Source of the DNA: JAHBVL01 sp964461025
Lineage (GTDB): Bacteria; Chloroflexota; Chloroflexia; Thermomicrobiales; UBA6265
Direction: 5' to 3'
Assembly: GCA_964461025.1 (NCBI GenBank)
Contig: CAYWSE010000024.1
Location: 1 to 50,720, forward strand
Length of the DNA: 50,720 bases
Each line of letters opens with the position of its first letter. Positions within the stretch are counted from its first letter, which is position 1. A program made the translations under genes and the position numbers. The notes beneath the pieces are model-generated. The model was not told the DNA's origin, made no database searches, and saw only the letters and a program-made list of their open reading frames with translations. Below, piece by piece: positions 15,535 through 23,415 of the stretch.

Positions 15535-16356
15535 ATGCCGCACGCGGAGGTCAACGGCGCGAAGATCTATTACGAAATCAATGGCAGCGGGCCCCCAGTC
15601 ATCCAGATCGGCGGCGCGGTCAACGGTCACGAAGGGTATGCGCTGATTACCCCATTGCTGACCGACAAGTTCACCGTGATCGACTTCGATCATCGCGGCT
15701 ACGGACAGAGCGACCGGCCCGACCAGAAGTACGGCATGGATGTCTGGGTCGACGACATGGCCGCGCTGATCGACGTTCTCGGCTACGAAAAACTGCACGT
15801 CCATGGCGGCTCGATGGGCGGGTTCATCGCCGTGCTCTTCGCCGCGAAATATCCGGAAAAGGTCGATCGCCTCGTCTTCAATGGCGCGGTCGCCAAGTGC
15901 GACTGGCTGGCCCGCACGAACTTCGAGCTCTGGAAACGAGTGGCACAGACGTTTGGGCTCGGTTCGGAAGAGCTCGCCCTGATGCTCCTGACTCACGCGT
16001 TTTCACGCGCCTATCTCGACGAGATGGTGACGAGCGGCAATCTGCATTCCCTGTCATGGATGCAGGAATCGATTCTGCGCAACACGTCGCTCGAAGTTTT
16101 CAGCGGCGCCTGCGACGCGATGATCGAAACCGATGTGCGTGATGTGCTCGGACAGATTACCGCGCCAACGCTCGTGCTCCATGGCGACGAAGACTGGCTG
16201 ACGCCGCTCGATTGCGGTCCCGGAGGAGCGGGCGCCCGGGCGATCCACGAGGGCATCGCCGGCTCCGAGCTTTACATTCTGAAAGGCTGCGGTCACGGGG
16301 TGCTGTTCGAGCGTCCGGAAGAAGCGGTGGGGCAGGTGGTGAGGTTTCTTTCTTAG
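15535..16356 (+). CDS. Alpha/beta hydrolase
   Basis: The 273-residue hydrolase has a full catalytic set: nucleophile elbow HGGSMGG (about 90-96), acid in VLHGDEDWLTP and His in GCGHGVLFERPEE. The region FDHRGYGQSDRP after strand 4 is typical of esterase, lactonase and C-C hydrolase members. The ATG lies 2 bp after the SDR stop, with GGAGGA inside the SDR end as ribosome binding site, so translation is probably coupled. In contrast to the hydrolase at 3628, this one should be active. Its stop codon TAG is part of a heptamer array. Confidence 0.9.
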   Translation: MPHAEVNGAKIYYEINGSGPPVIQIGGAVNGHEGYALITPLLTDKFTVIDFDHRGYGQSDRPDQKYGMDVWVDDMAALIDVLGYEKLHVHGGSMGGFIAVLFAAKYPEKVDRLVFNGAVAKCDWLARTNFELWKRVAQTFGLGSEELALMLLTHAFSRAYLDEMVTSGNLHSLSWMQESILRNTSLEVFSGACDAMIETDVRDVLGQITAPTLVLHGDEDWLTPLDCGPGGAGARAIHEGIAGSELYILKGCGHGVLFERPEEAVGQVVRFLS

Positions 16357-16437
16357 GCAATAGGCAATGGGCAAAAGGCAAAGGTGGGCGCTGGGCGCTG
16401 GGCACTGGGCACTGGGCACTGGGCATTGGGCATTGGG
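16354..16437 (+). repeat. 7-bp tandem array directly at the stop codon, potential G-quadruplex
   Basis: It starts within the TAG stop of the hydrolase gene (TAGGCAATAGGCAATGGG), then has GGGCGCT, GGGCACT and GGGCATT units. Eight GGG tracts lie exactly 7 bases apart from 16386 to 16435. The order RGGCAAT then GGGCACT is the same as at 12689. Confidence 0.92.
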
Positions 16438-16518
16438 AAAGAGTGTCAGGTACATAGTGAATGGTGCATGGTTTTGGGACCGACGGTCCATGCACTATTC
16501 ACCATACACCTTGCACCA

Positions 16519-16986
16519 TCAACCGCGATCTACGATTTGTGCAACGAAATCATCGAGAACCACGATCTCGATCTCGCTGATGCGGCGCAGGCGCTTGTCA
16601 TTGGTCACAAAGGCAGTTGCGCCGTGCGCGATGGCGGTCGCGACGTGAAGCGCATCCGGTGTCCGAAGACCATGTCGGGCGCGAAGCTCGGCTCCGACGC
16701 GCGCGGCCCGTGCATCGATCTCGATCACATCGAGATGTGGTATCGCGCGGACCAGGACCTCGTATGCGTCGGCGATTTCCGGACGACCTAGCTTCACCGG
16801 TTTGATCGACATCTCCATGAGGGTCAGGACAGAAGTCAATCCCGCGAACTGACCGTCCGCAAGGGCGCGCAGGATATCCAGTGAAACCCCCGACCACCGG
16901 CCTGTTTGCTCGATGCGATAGATGAAAGCAGAGGTGTCAAATCCGACAAGCTGGTGCCGTGAGAGCGCGGTTAGGGCGTGTCCCAC
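16519..16986 (-). CDS. vapC: PIN-domain ribonuclease toxin (VapC)
   Basis: The 155-residue toxin of a VapBC pair is a metal-dependent RNase. The four acidic residues of the PIN active site are present: D17 (VGFDTSAFIY), E58 (LTLMEMS), D111 (RTPDALHVATA) and D130 (FVTNDKRL). The start is a GTG at 16986, overlapping the antitoxin gene by 16 bp, so the two are translationally coupled. The usual cellular target in this family is tRNA or rRNA; the target here is unknown. The pair lies between two tandem repeat arrays. Confidence 0.92.
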   Translation of the reverse strand: MGHALTALSRHQLVGFDTSAFIYRIEQTGRWSGVSLDILRALADGQFAGLTSVLTLMEMSIKPVKLGRPEIADAYEVLVRAIPHLDVIEIDARAARVGAELRARHGLRTPDALHVATAIAHGATAFVTNDKRLRRISEIEIVVLDDFVAQIVDRG

Positions 16987-17213
16987 GAGTCTCGTTCCCG
17001 GTCGAGATACTCTTGCACGTCTTCATCTTGCCAGATTTCGCTGTACAAACCACCGAGTTGATCGACCGCATCACCGCGAAACGGCACGAGCACGATGACG
17101 CCGTTACTAACAGTCGCGAGCAGGTGATCCCCGGCGCCCACATTGAGTTCCCGGCGAAACGCTGAGGGGACTGCGATCTGATTCTTACTGCTGATCTTCA
17201 CTTTCACAGGCAT
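16971..17213 (-). CDS. vapB: AbrB/SpoVT-type antitoxin (VapB)
   Basis: The 80-residue antitoxin has an N-terminal swapped-hairpin DNA-binding domain (MPVKVKISSKNQIAVPSAFR, about 1-45). Its C-terminal part, ending near YLDRERDSWDTP, presumably binds and inhibits the PIN toxin. It would also repress its own promoter. The ATG start has AGGAGAGA 5 bases upstream. Encoded upstream of and overlapping the toxin, the usual order. Confidence 0.9.
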   Translation of the reverse strand: MPVKVKISSKNQIAVPSAFRRELNVGAGDHLLATVSNGVIVLVPFRGDAVDQLGGLYSEIWQDEDVQEYLDRERDSWDTP

Positions 17214-17284
17214 CGCTTCTCTCCTGATTCAAGCGTCCCGCCTAGCAACACTACCATATTGCTAAGCAAGACTCCGCGTTCCCT

Positions 17285-17348
17285 CCGCCTCTCCGCCTCT
17301 CCGCCTCTCCGTCTCTCCGCCTCTCCGCCTCTCCGCCTCTCCGCCTTT
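17285..17348. repeat. 8-bp tandem array CCGCCTCT x8
   Basis: Eight units of CCGCCTCT include one CCGTCTCT and a final CCGCCTTT. It lies between the divergent vapB and MFS genes. A related array is at 46865-46940. On the minus strand it reads AGAGGCGG. Confidence 0.93.
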
Positions 17349-17377
17349 AGTACGGTAGCATCCGTTCCGGTATCGAC

Positions 17378-18646
17378 GTGGTGGGCGATTTGGAGCAACC
17401 CTACTTGCACACAACCAACCGGCGGCGGCGACCGCTCTACGGATTGCTTGCGGCCAACACCATTGCCCAGTTCGGCAATTCGTTCAGCTTGCTGGCCATA
17501 CCCTGGTTCGTGCTGGAAACGACCGGCAGCGCCAGTCAGACCGGCATCACCGCGGCAACTGGCGTTATCCCGCTCGTCATCGTCGGTGTGCTGGGTGGCG
17601 CAGTCGTCGACCGCATTGGATATCGCTCCGCGAGCATCATTTCTGATCTTCTGAGCTTCTTTCCCGCGCTGCTGATTCCGGTCTTGCACGCGACTATTGG
17701 TCTCGCGTTCTGGCAGCTGCTGGTGCTCGTCTTTCTCGGCTCATTTTTCGACGGACCCGGCATGTCCGCGCGCCAGGCGCTGCTCCCCGATCTCGCATCG
17801 ATGGCGAAGATGTCCGCGGATCGCTCCAACACCGCTTTCGCCCTGACCAGACGCATCGCCGGTCTGCTCGGACCGCCTGCCGCTGGCCTGATTCTCGCTG
17901 CCACAGGTCCGGCTACCCTTCTCTATTTCAACGCCGCCACGTTCGCGCTTTCGGCGGGCGTACTTGCGTTGACCGTCCCGTCGCTCGAAAAGAAGAAACC
18001 GGTCGCCAGCGAACCGTCGGAAGCGACGAGCTATCTCGACGACCTGAAAGAGGGATTCCGGTTTGTCAGCGGCAACAGGTTGTTGTTGCTGGTCGTGCTG
18101 GCGTTTTCGATTGGCAGTCTGGTGGCCGAGCCTTTCTACTCCGTTCTGCTGCCGATCTACGCCAACCAGGTGCTGGAAAGTCCGTCCAGACTGGGCTTCA
18201 TCTATGCGATGCTCGCTGCCGGTTCTATCCTCGGCAATTTCCTCTACATCAAGATCGTCAATCGCGTTTCCCGCAGCGCAATCATGCTCTCCGGCTTCGC
18301 GATTCGTGGTCTGGCATTCGCCGTGATGCTGACGATGCCCGAGTGGTGGGTGGTGGCGATCGCCATCTTCGTTGGCGCGGTGGCGCTGGAACCGGTCAAT
18401 CCGATGTCGATCACCATGCTCCAGGAGATCGTGCCGGACGGGATGCTGGCGCGGGTGCTTGGACTTGTCAGTGCCATGAACCTGCTGACGATGCCGGTTG
18501 GCATGATGATGTACGGCTTTCTCGTAACATCGCAGGGATTGGAGCGAGCACTTCAGATGTTCGTCGCGCTGAATCTGGCTCTTCCGGTGCTCATGGTCTG
18601 CATGTCGACGCTGCGACACCTCCCGGAAGCACCGCAGCCAGGTTAG
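17378..18646 (+). CDS. Major facilitator superfamily transporter (DHA3/EntS-like exporter)
   Basis: The 422-residue inner-membrane protein has about 12 helices. N-terminal helix LLAANTIAQFGNSFSLLAIP and the loop GGAVVDRIGYR match the MFS_3 group, which includes the enterobactin exporter EntS and macrolide efflux proteins. A soluble loop between the halves (SLEKKKPVASEPSEATSYLDDLKEGF) is typical. The second half starts RLLLLVVLAFSIGSL. The start is taken as the GTG at 17378, just downstream of the 8-bp array, with no strong binding site. The stop lies 3 bp from the convergent E2 gene. Likely exports a small molecule; substrate unknown. Confidence 0.88.
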   Translation: MVGDLEQPYLHTTNRRRRPLYGLLAANTIAQFGNSFSLLAIPWFVLETTGSASQTGITAATGVIPLVIVGVLGGAVVDRIGYRSASIISDLLSFFPALLIPVLHATIGLAFWQLLVLVFLGSFFDGPGMSARQALLPDLASMAKMSADRSNTAFALTRRIAGLLGPPAAGLILAATGPATLLYFNAATFALSAGVLALTVPSLEKKKPVASEPSEATSYLDDLKEGFRFVSGNRLLLLVVLAFSIGSLVAEPFYSVLLPIYANQVLESPSRLGFIYAMLAAGSILGNFLYIKIVNRVSRSAIMLSGFAIRGLAFAVMLTMPEWWVVAIAIFVGAVALEPVNPMSITMLQEIVPDGMLARVLGLVSAMNLLTMPVGMMMYGFLVTSQGLERALQMFVALNLALPVLMVCMSTLRHLPEAPQPG

Positions 18647-18649
18647 CGA

Positions 18650-20038
18650 TTACATCAGCCAGCGCAATGGACGTTCGATCATGTTCTTGAGGTCCTGCAG
18701 GAAGCGAGCGGCCGGGGCGCCGTCGACGATGCGGTGATCGAACGTCAGACTGAGGGTCATCATCTTGCGAACCGCGATCTGTTCGCTCTCTTCGTCGATC
18801 ACCACCGGTTTGGCGACGATCCGGCCCACACCGAGCACGGCGGCTTCCGGCAGATTGATGATCGGCGTGAACGCATCGATGTCGAACATCCCGAGGTTGG
18901 TGATGGTGAACGTCGCTCCGGTCAGCGACTCGCGTTCGATCGAACCGTCGCGGGTTGCCGCGATCAAGCGGGCGCTCTCTGCCGCAATCTCGAAGACACC
19001 GAGTCTGTCGGCATTGCGGATCACCGGCGCCAGAAGACCACGCTCAGCATCGACAGCAAGCCCGATATGCACGCTGTCGTGCAAGAGCAACTGCTCGCCA
19101 TCGATTGAGGCGTTCAGATGCGGATGCTCGCCAAGCGCTTTGGCCACCAATCGGGTCAGAAGGTCGTTGTACGAGGGGAGTGGGTCGGACGAGCTCCCCA
19201 GCTCGGCTTTCAGCGACTCGCGCAGGCGAACCAGCTCCGTCGCGTCCGCTTCGCTGGTCAGCGTCACGGCGGCGACGGTGCGAGCGCTCTCCGACATCCG
19301 CTGGCTGATCGCTCTGCGGAAGGCGGACATGGGGACTGCCCTCACCCCTGACCCCTCTCCCGACCGCGGGAGAGGGGAGTGGATTGATGTAGTGAGGTCG
19401 GCGCGGGTGACGCGTCCGGCTGGACCTGAGCTCGGAATCGAGCGGACATCAATGCCGCTTTCTTCGACCATCCGTTTCACGGATGGAGACATGCGAGGTT
19501 GCGCACCATTGGCAGGCACGGCGGCCGCGGCGGCGCGTACATCGGCTTCCCGGATGCGGCCGGTCTTGCCGGTCGGCGTGACGGTCGCCAGGTCGATGCC
19601 CAGCTCGGCCGCGATGCGTCTTGCCCGGGGGGAAGCGGTAGCGACCGCCGGATATCCCTCACCCCCTCCTGCCTCTCCCCAAGCCCTCTCCGTCCCGGAA
19701 AGGGAGTCTCTCCCGACCGCGGGAGAGGGGGGAATAGCTGCTAGCTGCGGCTCGCCGACCGCGGGAGAGGGGGGGAAGATTGCTGGCTGTGGTTCGCCGG
19801 GGGCGAGGAGGTAGCCGACGGTCGAGCCGACAGGGACGGGGGAGCCGATCGGGGCTTCCGGAGGGATGTAGAGAACACCGGAATCGAGGGCTTCGACCTC
19901 GGTGATCGCCTTGTCGCTTTCGACGGAAAAGAGCATCTCGCCCGCCTCGACCGGCTCGCCGTTGGACTTCAGCCACTCGACAACGGTGCCCTCCTCCATT
20001 GTCCAGCCGAGACGTGGCATGACTACTTCGATTGGCAC
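18650..20038 (-). CDS. 2-oxoacid dehydrogenase E2, dihydrolipoamide acyltransferase
   Basis: The 462-residue core enzyme transfers acyl groups from lipoamide to CoA. The N-terminal lipoyl domain has the acceptor K43 (ESDKAITEVE). Two peripheral-subunit-binding domains follow (about 135-167, ASPRARRIAAELGID; 183-215, MSPSVKRMVEESGID). The catalytic domain has the active site H435/D439 in FDHRIVDG. The linkers at 88-130 and 220-233 translate repeat DNA: PPSPAVGEPQL, PPSPAVGRDSL and SPLPRSGEGSG. Start GTG has GGGAGAG upstream. It is the last gene of the cluster, 77 bp after E1beta. Acetoin, pyruvate or branched-chain type cannot be decided. Confidence 0.92.
   Translation of the reverse strand: MPIEVVMPRLGWTMEEGTVVEWLKSNGEPVEAGEMLFSVESDKAITEVEALDSGVLYIPPEAPIGSPVPVGSTVGYLLAPGEPQPAIFPPSPAVGEPQLAAIPPSPAVGRDSLSGTERAWGEAGGGEGYPAVATASPRARRIAAELGIDLATVTPTGKTGRIREADVRAAAAAVPANGAQPRMSPSVKRMVEESGIDVRSIPSSGPAGRVTRADLTTSIHSPLPRSGEGSGVRAVPMSAFRRAISQRMSESARTVAAVTLTSEADATELVRLRESLKAELGSSSDPLPSYNDLLTRLVAKALGEHPHLNASIDGEQLLLHDSVHIGLAVDAERGLLAPVIRNADRLGVFEIAAESARLIAATRDGSIERESLTGATFTITNLGMFDIDAFTPIINLPEAAVLGVGRIVAKPVVIDEESEQIAVRKMMTLSLTFDHRIVDGAPAARFLQDLKNMIERPLRWLM
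19352..19377. repeat. Hairpin repeat inside the E2 gene, copy 1
   Basis: A 10-bp stem CCCCTCTCCC / GGGAGAGGGG with loop GACCGC lies in frame in the linker before the catalytic domain. Confidence 0.85.
19655..19775. repeat. Hairpin repeats inside the E2 gene, copies 2 and 3
   Basis: A second copy of the CTCTCCC-GACCGC-GGGAGAG hairpin is at 19708-19727 and a half copy (GACCGCGGGAGAGG) starts near 19757. CCCTCACCCCCTCC-like sequence precedes them. All are in frame in the linker after the lipoyl domain. Confidence 0.8.
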
Positions 20039-20115
20039 GTTGACTCTCCCGTTGATGAAAGGGGGGCATGCCGCTGCGGGCGTTGCCCAGGTCCTGTAAA
20101 CGGTTCAGGCATTGG

Positions 20116-21117
20116 TTACTCCGCCAGGAGGTCACGGATCGCATGCTCGATCTGCGTGGGGCTCAATGTCACCGCCGCTTCCAGCGCCGGCGAATAGGGC
20201 ACCGGGGTGAACATCCCGTTCAGCCGCTGCACCGGCGCATCCAGATCGTCGAATGCTTTTTCCATCACGACGGCCGAGATCTCGGCGCCCATGCCGCAGG
20301 GCTGAAAGTCCTCATCGACGATCAACAAGCGGCCAGTTTTGCGAACAGAATCGAGAATCGTTTGCTCGTCCATCGGCGCGATCGAGCGCAGATCGATGAC
20401 CTCCAGCGACGCCCCTTCCGCAGCGAGGTGTTCGGCCACGTCGAGCGTTTTGCCGACCATCGCGCCAATCGCCACGATGGTGGCATCGGTCCCGTCGCGC
20501 CGAATCGCCGCCTGGCCAAACGGAATCAGCTCATCCGCCTCCGGGTCGGGCACCTCTCCTTTGGCGTTGAGCAGCAGCTTGTGTTCCAGAAAGAGCACAG
20601 GATCGTCGCCGCGCAGAGCCGTTTTCAGCAACCCCTTCGCGTCGCGCGGCGTGGTCGGCACGACAACCCGAAAACCGGGCAAGTGGGCGAAAATCGGATA
20701 GTAGTTGCCCGAATGATGCGTCGCCGACGAACCGCCGATGCCAATACACCCGCGCAGCACGATCGGCATCGTCAGGCGACCGCTCGACATGTACTGGAGC
20801 TTGGCGATCTGGTTGATCATCTCGCCCAGACCGTCGAGGATGAAATCGAAGAACATAAAATCGACGACGGGCCGCGCGCCGGCCATCGCCGCGCCTGTGC
20901 ACATGCCGATGAATCCGCGTTCGACAATGGGGGTGTCGCGCAAACGTTCCGGGCCATATTTTTCGTACAGCCCCAACGTCGTGTTGAAGTTGCCGCCCCG
21001 TTCGCCAATTCCCTCGCCGACGACGAAGATCGACGGGTCGCGCTCCATCTCCTCGTCGAGCGCTTCGCGGGCCGCGGTCGTGAATGTGAGCTCGCGCATC
21101 GCTACAGCTGTGGCCAA
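20116..21117 (-). CDS. 2-oxoacid dehydrogenase E1 component, beta subunit
   Basis: The 333-residue partner of E1alpha forms the thiamine-diphosphate-dependent decarboxylase. Family signatures are FVVGEGIGERGGNFNTT, DTPIVERGFIGMCTGAAMAG, MPIVLRGCIG and the C-terminal half LRSIAPMDEQTI. It most resembles acetoin/pyruvate dehydrogenase E1beta proteins (TPP-dependent). The start is taken as TTG 21117, 3 bp after the E1alpha stop, because AAAGGGG lies 7 bases before it; the ATG at 21099 has no site. Coupled with E1alpha in one transcript. Confidence 0.92.
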   Translation of the reverse strand: MATAVAMRELTFTTAAREALDEEMERDPSIFVVGEGIGERGGNFNTTLGLYEKYGPERLRDTPIVERGFIGMCTGAAMAGARPVVDFMFFDFILDGLGEMINQIAKLQYMSSGRLTMPIVLRGCIGIGGSSATHHSGNYYPIFAHLPGFRVVVPTTPRDAKGLLKTALRGDDPVLFLEHKLLLNAKGEVPDPEADELIPFGQAAIRRDGTDATIVAIGAMVGKTLDVAEHLAAEGASLEVIDLRSIAPMDEQTILDSVRKTGRLLIVDEDFQPCGMGAEISAVVMEKAFDDLDAPVQRLNGMFTPVPYSPALEAAVTLSPTQIEHAIRDLLAE

Positions 21118-21120
21118 CGC

Positions 21121-22113
21121 CTAGCCCCTTTCACTGAAGATGTTGAGAGATGCCGTCGAAAGATCGGGGTAAGGTGATTCCTTCGCGAATTCGAGCGCAT
21201 CGGCAACGACGCTGATGATCTCCTCGTCGATGCCGTTGAGGTTCTCTTCCTCGGCCCATCCCATGTCGATGGCCCGTTCGCGAAACAACGTGATCGGATC
21301 GCGCCGCTTCCAGCTGTCGATCTCTTCCTGCGTTCGGTAGCCGCCGTCTCGCATCCCTTCGGCATGGGGACGGGTTCGGTAGGTCTGGCAATCGAGCAGG
21401 GAAGGCCCACCGCCGTTGCGCGCCCTGGCAATCGCCATCTGCGCGGCTTCATGCACCGCCAGAACGTCGTTGCCGTCAACCTCGATGCCGGGAATGCCAT
21501 AGCTACGGGCTCGATCGGCGACATTGGTGTTCCGGGTCGCGTACTCGAATGGCACTTCGGTCGCAAACCTGTTGTTTTCGCAGACGAAGACGACTGGCAG
21601 GTCCCAGATTGCTGCCATATTGACACCTTCGTGAAATGCACCGTTGTTCACTGCCCCATCCCCGAAAAACCCGACGCTGACACGATCCGTTTTGAGCAGC
21701 TGAAAGGCGTATCCAGCGCCGGTCGCCTGCAGGATGCCTGGCCCTACGATGCCGGTCGTTCCCAACAGACCGACTTCCGGCGAGAAGAGGTGCATCGATC
21801 CTCCCCTGCCGCGCGACACCCCTGTCGCCTTGCCAAAGAGCTCTGCCATCATTTCGCGGGCCGGCACGCCCTTGGCCAGCGCGTGTCCGTGACCGCGATG
21901 GGTGCTGAAAATCACATCGTCCGCCTGCAGATGTGCGCAAACGCCGACCGCGATCGCCTCCTGACCGACGTAGGTATGGCAGGCGCCGGGGATGTGGCCC
22001 TGCGCATATGCGCGGGCCAGAGCCTCCTCGACCTTCCGGATTCGCAGCATCTCGCGGTAGAGCCATTCGGCTTGCTCGGTCGTCAAATCAGTTGGTGTCA
22101 TCGTCGCGGTCAT
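21121..22113 (-). CDS. 2-oxoacid dehydrogenase E1 component, alpha subunit
   Basis: The 330-residue thiamine-diphosphate enzyme subunit decarboxylates a 2-oxoacid and passes the acyl group to E2. The TPP motif runs from GDGAVNNGAFHEG to VFVCENN, and FSTHRGHGHALAKG and GRGGSMHLF are also present. PGACHTYVGQEA is like acetoin and pyruvate dehydrogenase alpha subunits. The ATG at 22113 has AGGAATTG upstream; an extension to 22164 would overlap the peptidase gene and is less likely. It starts 32 bp after the M24 peptidase gene. The E3 lipoamide dehydrogenase is not in the window. Confidence 0.93.
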   Translation of the reverse strand: MTATMTPTDLTTEQAEWLYREMLRIRKVEEALARAYAQGHIPGACHTYVGQEAIAVGVCAHLQADDVIFSTHRGHGHALAKGVPAREMMAELFGKATGVSRGRGGSMHLFSPEVGLLGTTGIVGPGILQATGAGYAFQLLKTDRVSVGFFGDGAVNNGAFHEGVNMAAIWDLPVVFVCENNRFATEVPFEYATRNTNVADRARSYGIPGIEVDGNDVLAVHEAAQMAIARARNGGGPSLLDCQTYRTRPHAEGMRDGGYRTQEEIDSWKRRDPITLFRERAIDMGWAEEENLNGIDEEIISVVADALEFAKESPYPDLSTASLNIFSERG

Positions 22114-22144
22114 AGGCAATTCCTGTTCATCAGGACCGTTCGTC

Positions 22145-23302
22145 CTACGCAATACCCCATGCAAATGTGGAGAGAATCTCCGGTCCGGACGGCGTCACCA
22201 GGACCATTTTCTCGGAGCGCGCTCCGAACGTGCCGCCTTCGCCCTGATACGCGCCCGGCTCGACGCAAAACACCATTCCGGCCTCTATCGTGGTGTGGTC
22301 GTATGGCACGAGCCGTGGCAGCTCATTGACGGTCACTCCGATCTGATGGCCGGCATAATGCGCGGCAGGCAATCCGTGAGCGGCAAAGGCGCGTTCCGAC
22401 GCGGCGAAGGCATCGCTCGCTTTGGCGCCCGGCCGCAGGGCCGCCATCGCCGCTTCACAGGCGTCCCGGCTGGCATTGGCGAAACGTCTCTGCTCGGCGG
22501 TCGGCGTCTCCCCGCCGGCGATATGCGTGTTGGTGCAATCGAACCAGTAGCCGTCGAACCGCCCGCTCAAGTCCATGAGCACACCGTCGCCGGGCTCGAT
22601 CGCCCGATCCCACGGTCCGTTCGGATAGCGGACCGTGGCAGTGCGTGGTCCGGAAATCAATTCGCCACTCAGCACGATCTCCCGGCCGGCTGTCTGGAAG
22701 ATCGCCGCGCTGAGCGCGGTCCAGCAGTCGATTTCCGTTCTGTTTCCTGTTTGAATCAGCTGCGCAAGGGTCGTCTGGCCAGTATCGGACAAGCGGCTGG
22801 CAAAGCGCAGTTTTTCTATCTCCCAATCGGTCTTGATCTGACGGGCGGTGGCCATCGCCGTTTCCGCCTCGATGCATTTCGCCTGGGGCCAGCGGCTCTG
22901 CACCAGATCGATGACCATCGCCGGCACCGCGCGGCTCTCGATGGCCACCGTTGCCGAGTCGGACATGCCGGCCGCATTGAGCGCTTCGGCCACCGCGTCC
23001 AGACAGGTGCCTCGCGGGTCGGTCGGCTGGAAGCTGTCCATGCCCTCATAGCCGAAACCAGTGAACCCTGTACCTGTGCCGAAATGGGCAACGGCAAAAC
23101 CAGGCACGACGACATTTCCCTGCTCCGACCTGGCATCGATGATCGCCATCCAGGGCGCGTAGGTCAGCTCCGGCAGGGCGCCGAAGGGAATCGGAGCCTC
23201 GACACCAGTGGCGTAGGTGACATTTGCCACCGAAGCCAGGATCGCAATGTCGGCGCCGGCCTGGCGGAGCGATTCACATGTTCGTTGGAATTCTTCGGTC
23301 AC
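22145..23302 (-). CDS. M24 family metallopeptidase (Xaa-Pro peptidase-like)
   Basis: The ~385-residue protein has a creatinase-like N-terminal domain (SLRQAGADIAILASVANVTYATG) and the pita-bread catalytic domain. The five metal ligands are visible: two Asp 11 apart (MDLSGRFDGYWFD), His in HYAGHQIGV, Glu in FCVEPGAY and Glu in GARSEKMVLV. Members cleave Xaa-Pro peptides or hydrolyse related C-N bonds. I chose the GTG at 23302 (VTEEFQRT) because the family begins there; the ATG at 23386 would add 28 residues encoded by hairpin repeats. Its place in a catabolic cluster hints at an amidohydrolase-like role, which is inference. Confidence 0.87.
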   Translation of the reverse strand: MTEEFQRTCESLRQAGADIAILASVANVTYATGVEAPIPFGALPELTYAPWMAIIDARSEQGNVVVPGFAVAHFGTGTGFTGFGYEGMDSFQPTDPRGTCLDAVAEALNAAGMSDSATVAIESRAVPAMVIDLVQSRWPQAKCIEAETAMATARQIKTDWEIEKLRFASRLSDTGQTTLAQLIQTGNRTEIDCWTALSAAIFQTAGREIVLSGELISGPRTATVRYPNGPWDRAIEPGDGVLMDLSGRFDGYWFDCTNTHIAGGETPTAEQRRFANASRDACEAAMAALRPGAKASDAFAASERAFAAHGLPAAHYAGHQIGVTVNELPRLVPYDHTTIEAGMVFCVEPGAYQGEGGTFGARSEKMVLVTPSGPEILSTFAWGIA

Positions 23303-23317
23303 TGGTTCGTTCCCGGC

Positions 23318-23407
23318 CCCGGCACCGAGGTGCCGGGCTAAGACTACGAAGCCCCTCCGGGGCTCTTGAAACCGATCCTCCGACACTACTCCAGTCCCGG
23401 AGGGACT
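23318..23407. repeat. Three short hairpins upstream of the M24 gene
   Basis: CCCGGCACC-GA-GGTGCCGGG (23318-23337), AGCCCC-TCC-GGGGCT (23350-23364) and AGTCCC-GGA-GGGACT (23393-23407) lie in series between the M24 and luciferase-like genes. They overlap an ATG-initiated N-terminal extension of the M24 frame. Confidence 0.85.
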
Positions 23408-23415
23408 TTGTCGCT

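Noticed and set aside
17285..17348. Coding of the RRGGEAE repeat in a 161-residue minus frame
   Set aside because: Pure 8-bp repeat translation between two well supported genes.
18765..19814. 349-residue plus-strand frame opposite E2
   Set aside because: Shadow of the E2 coding sequence; Ser/Ala/Arg-rich without domain.
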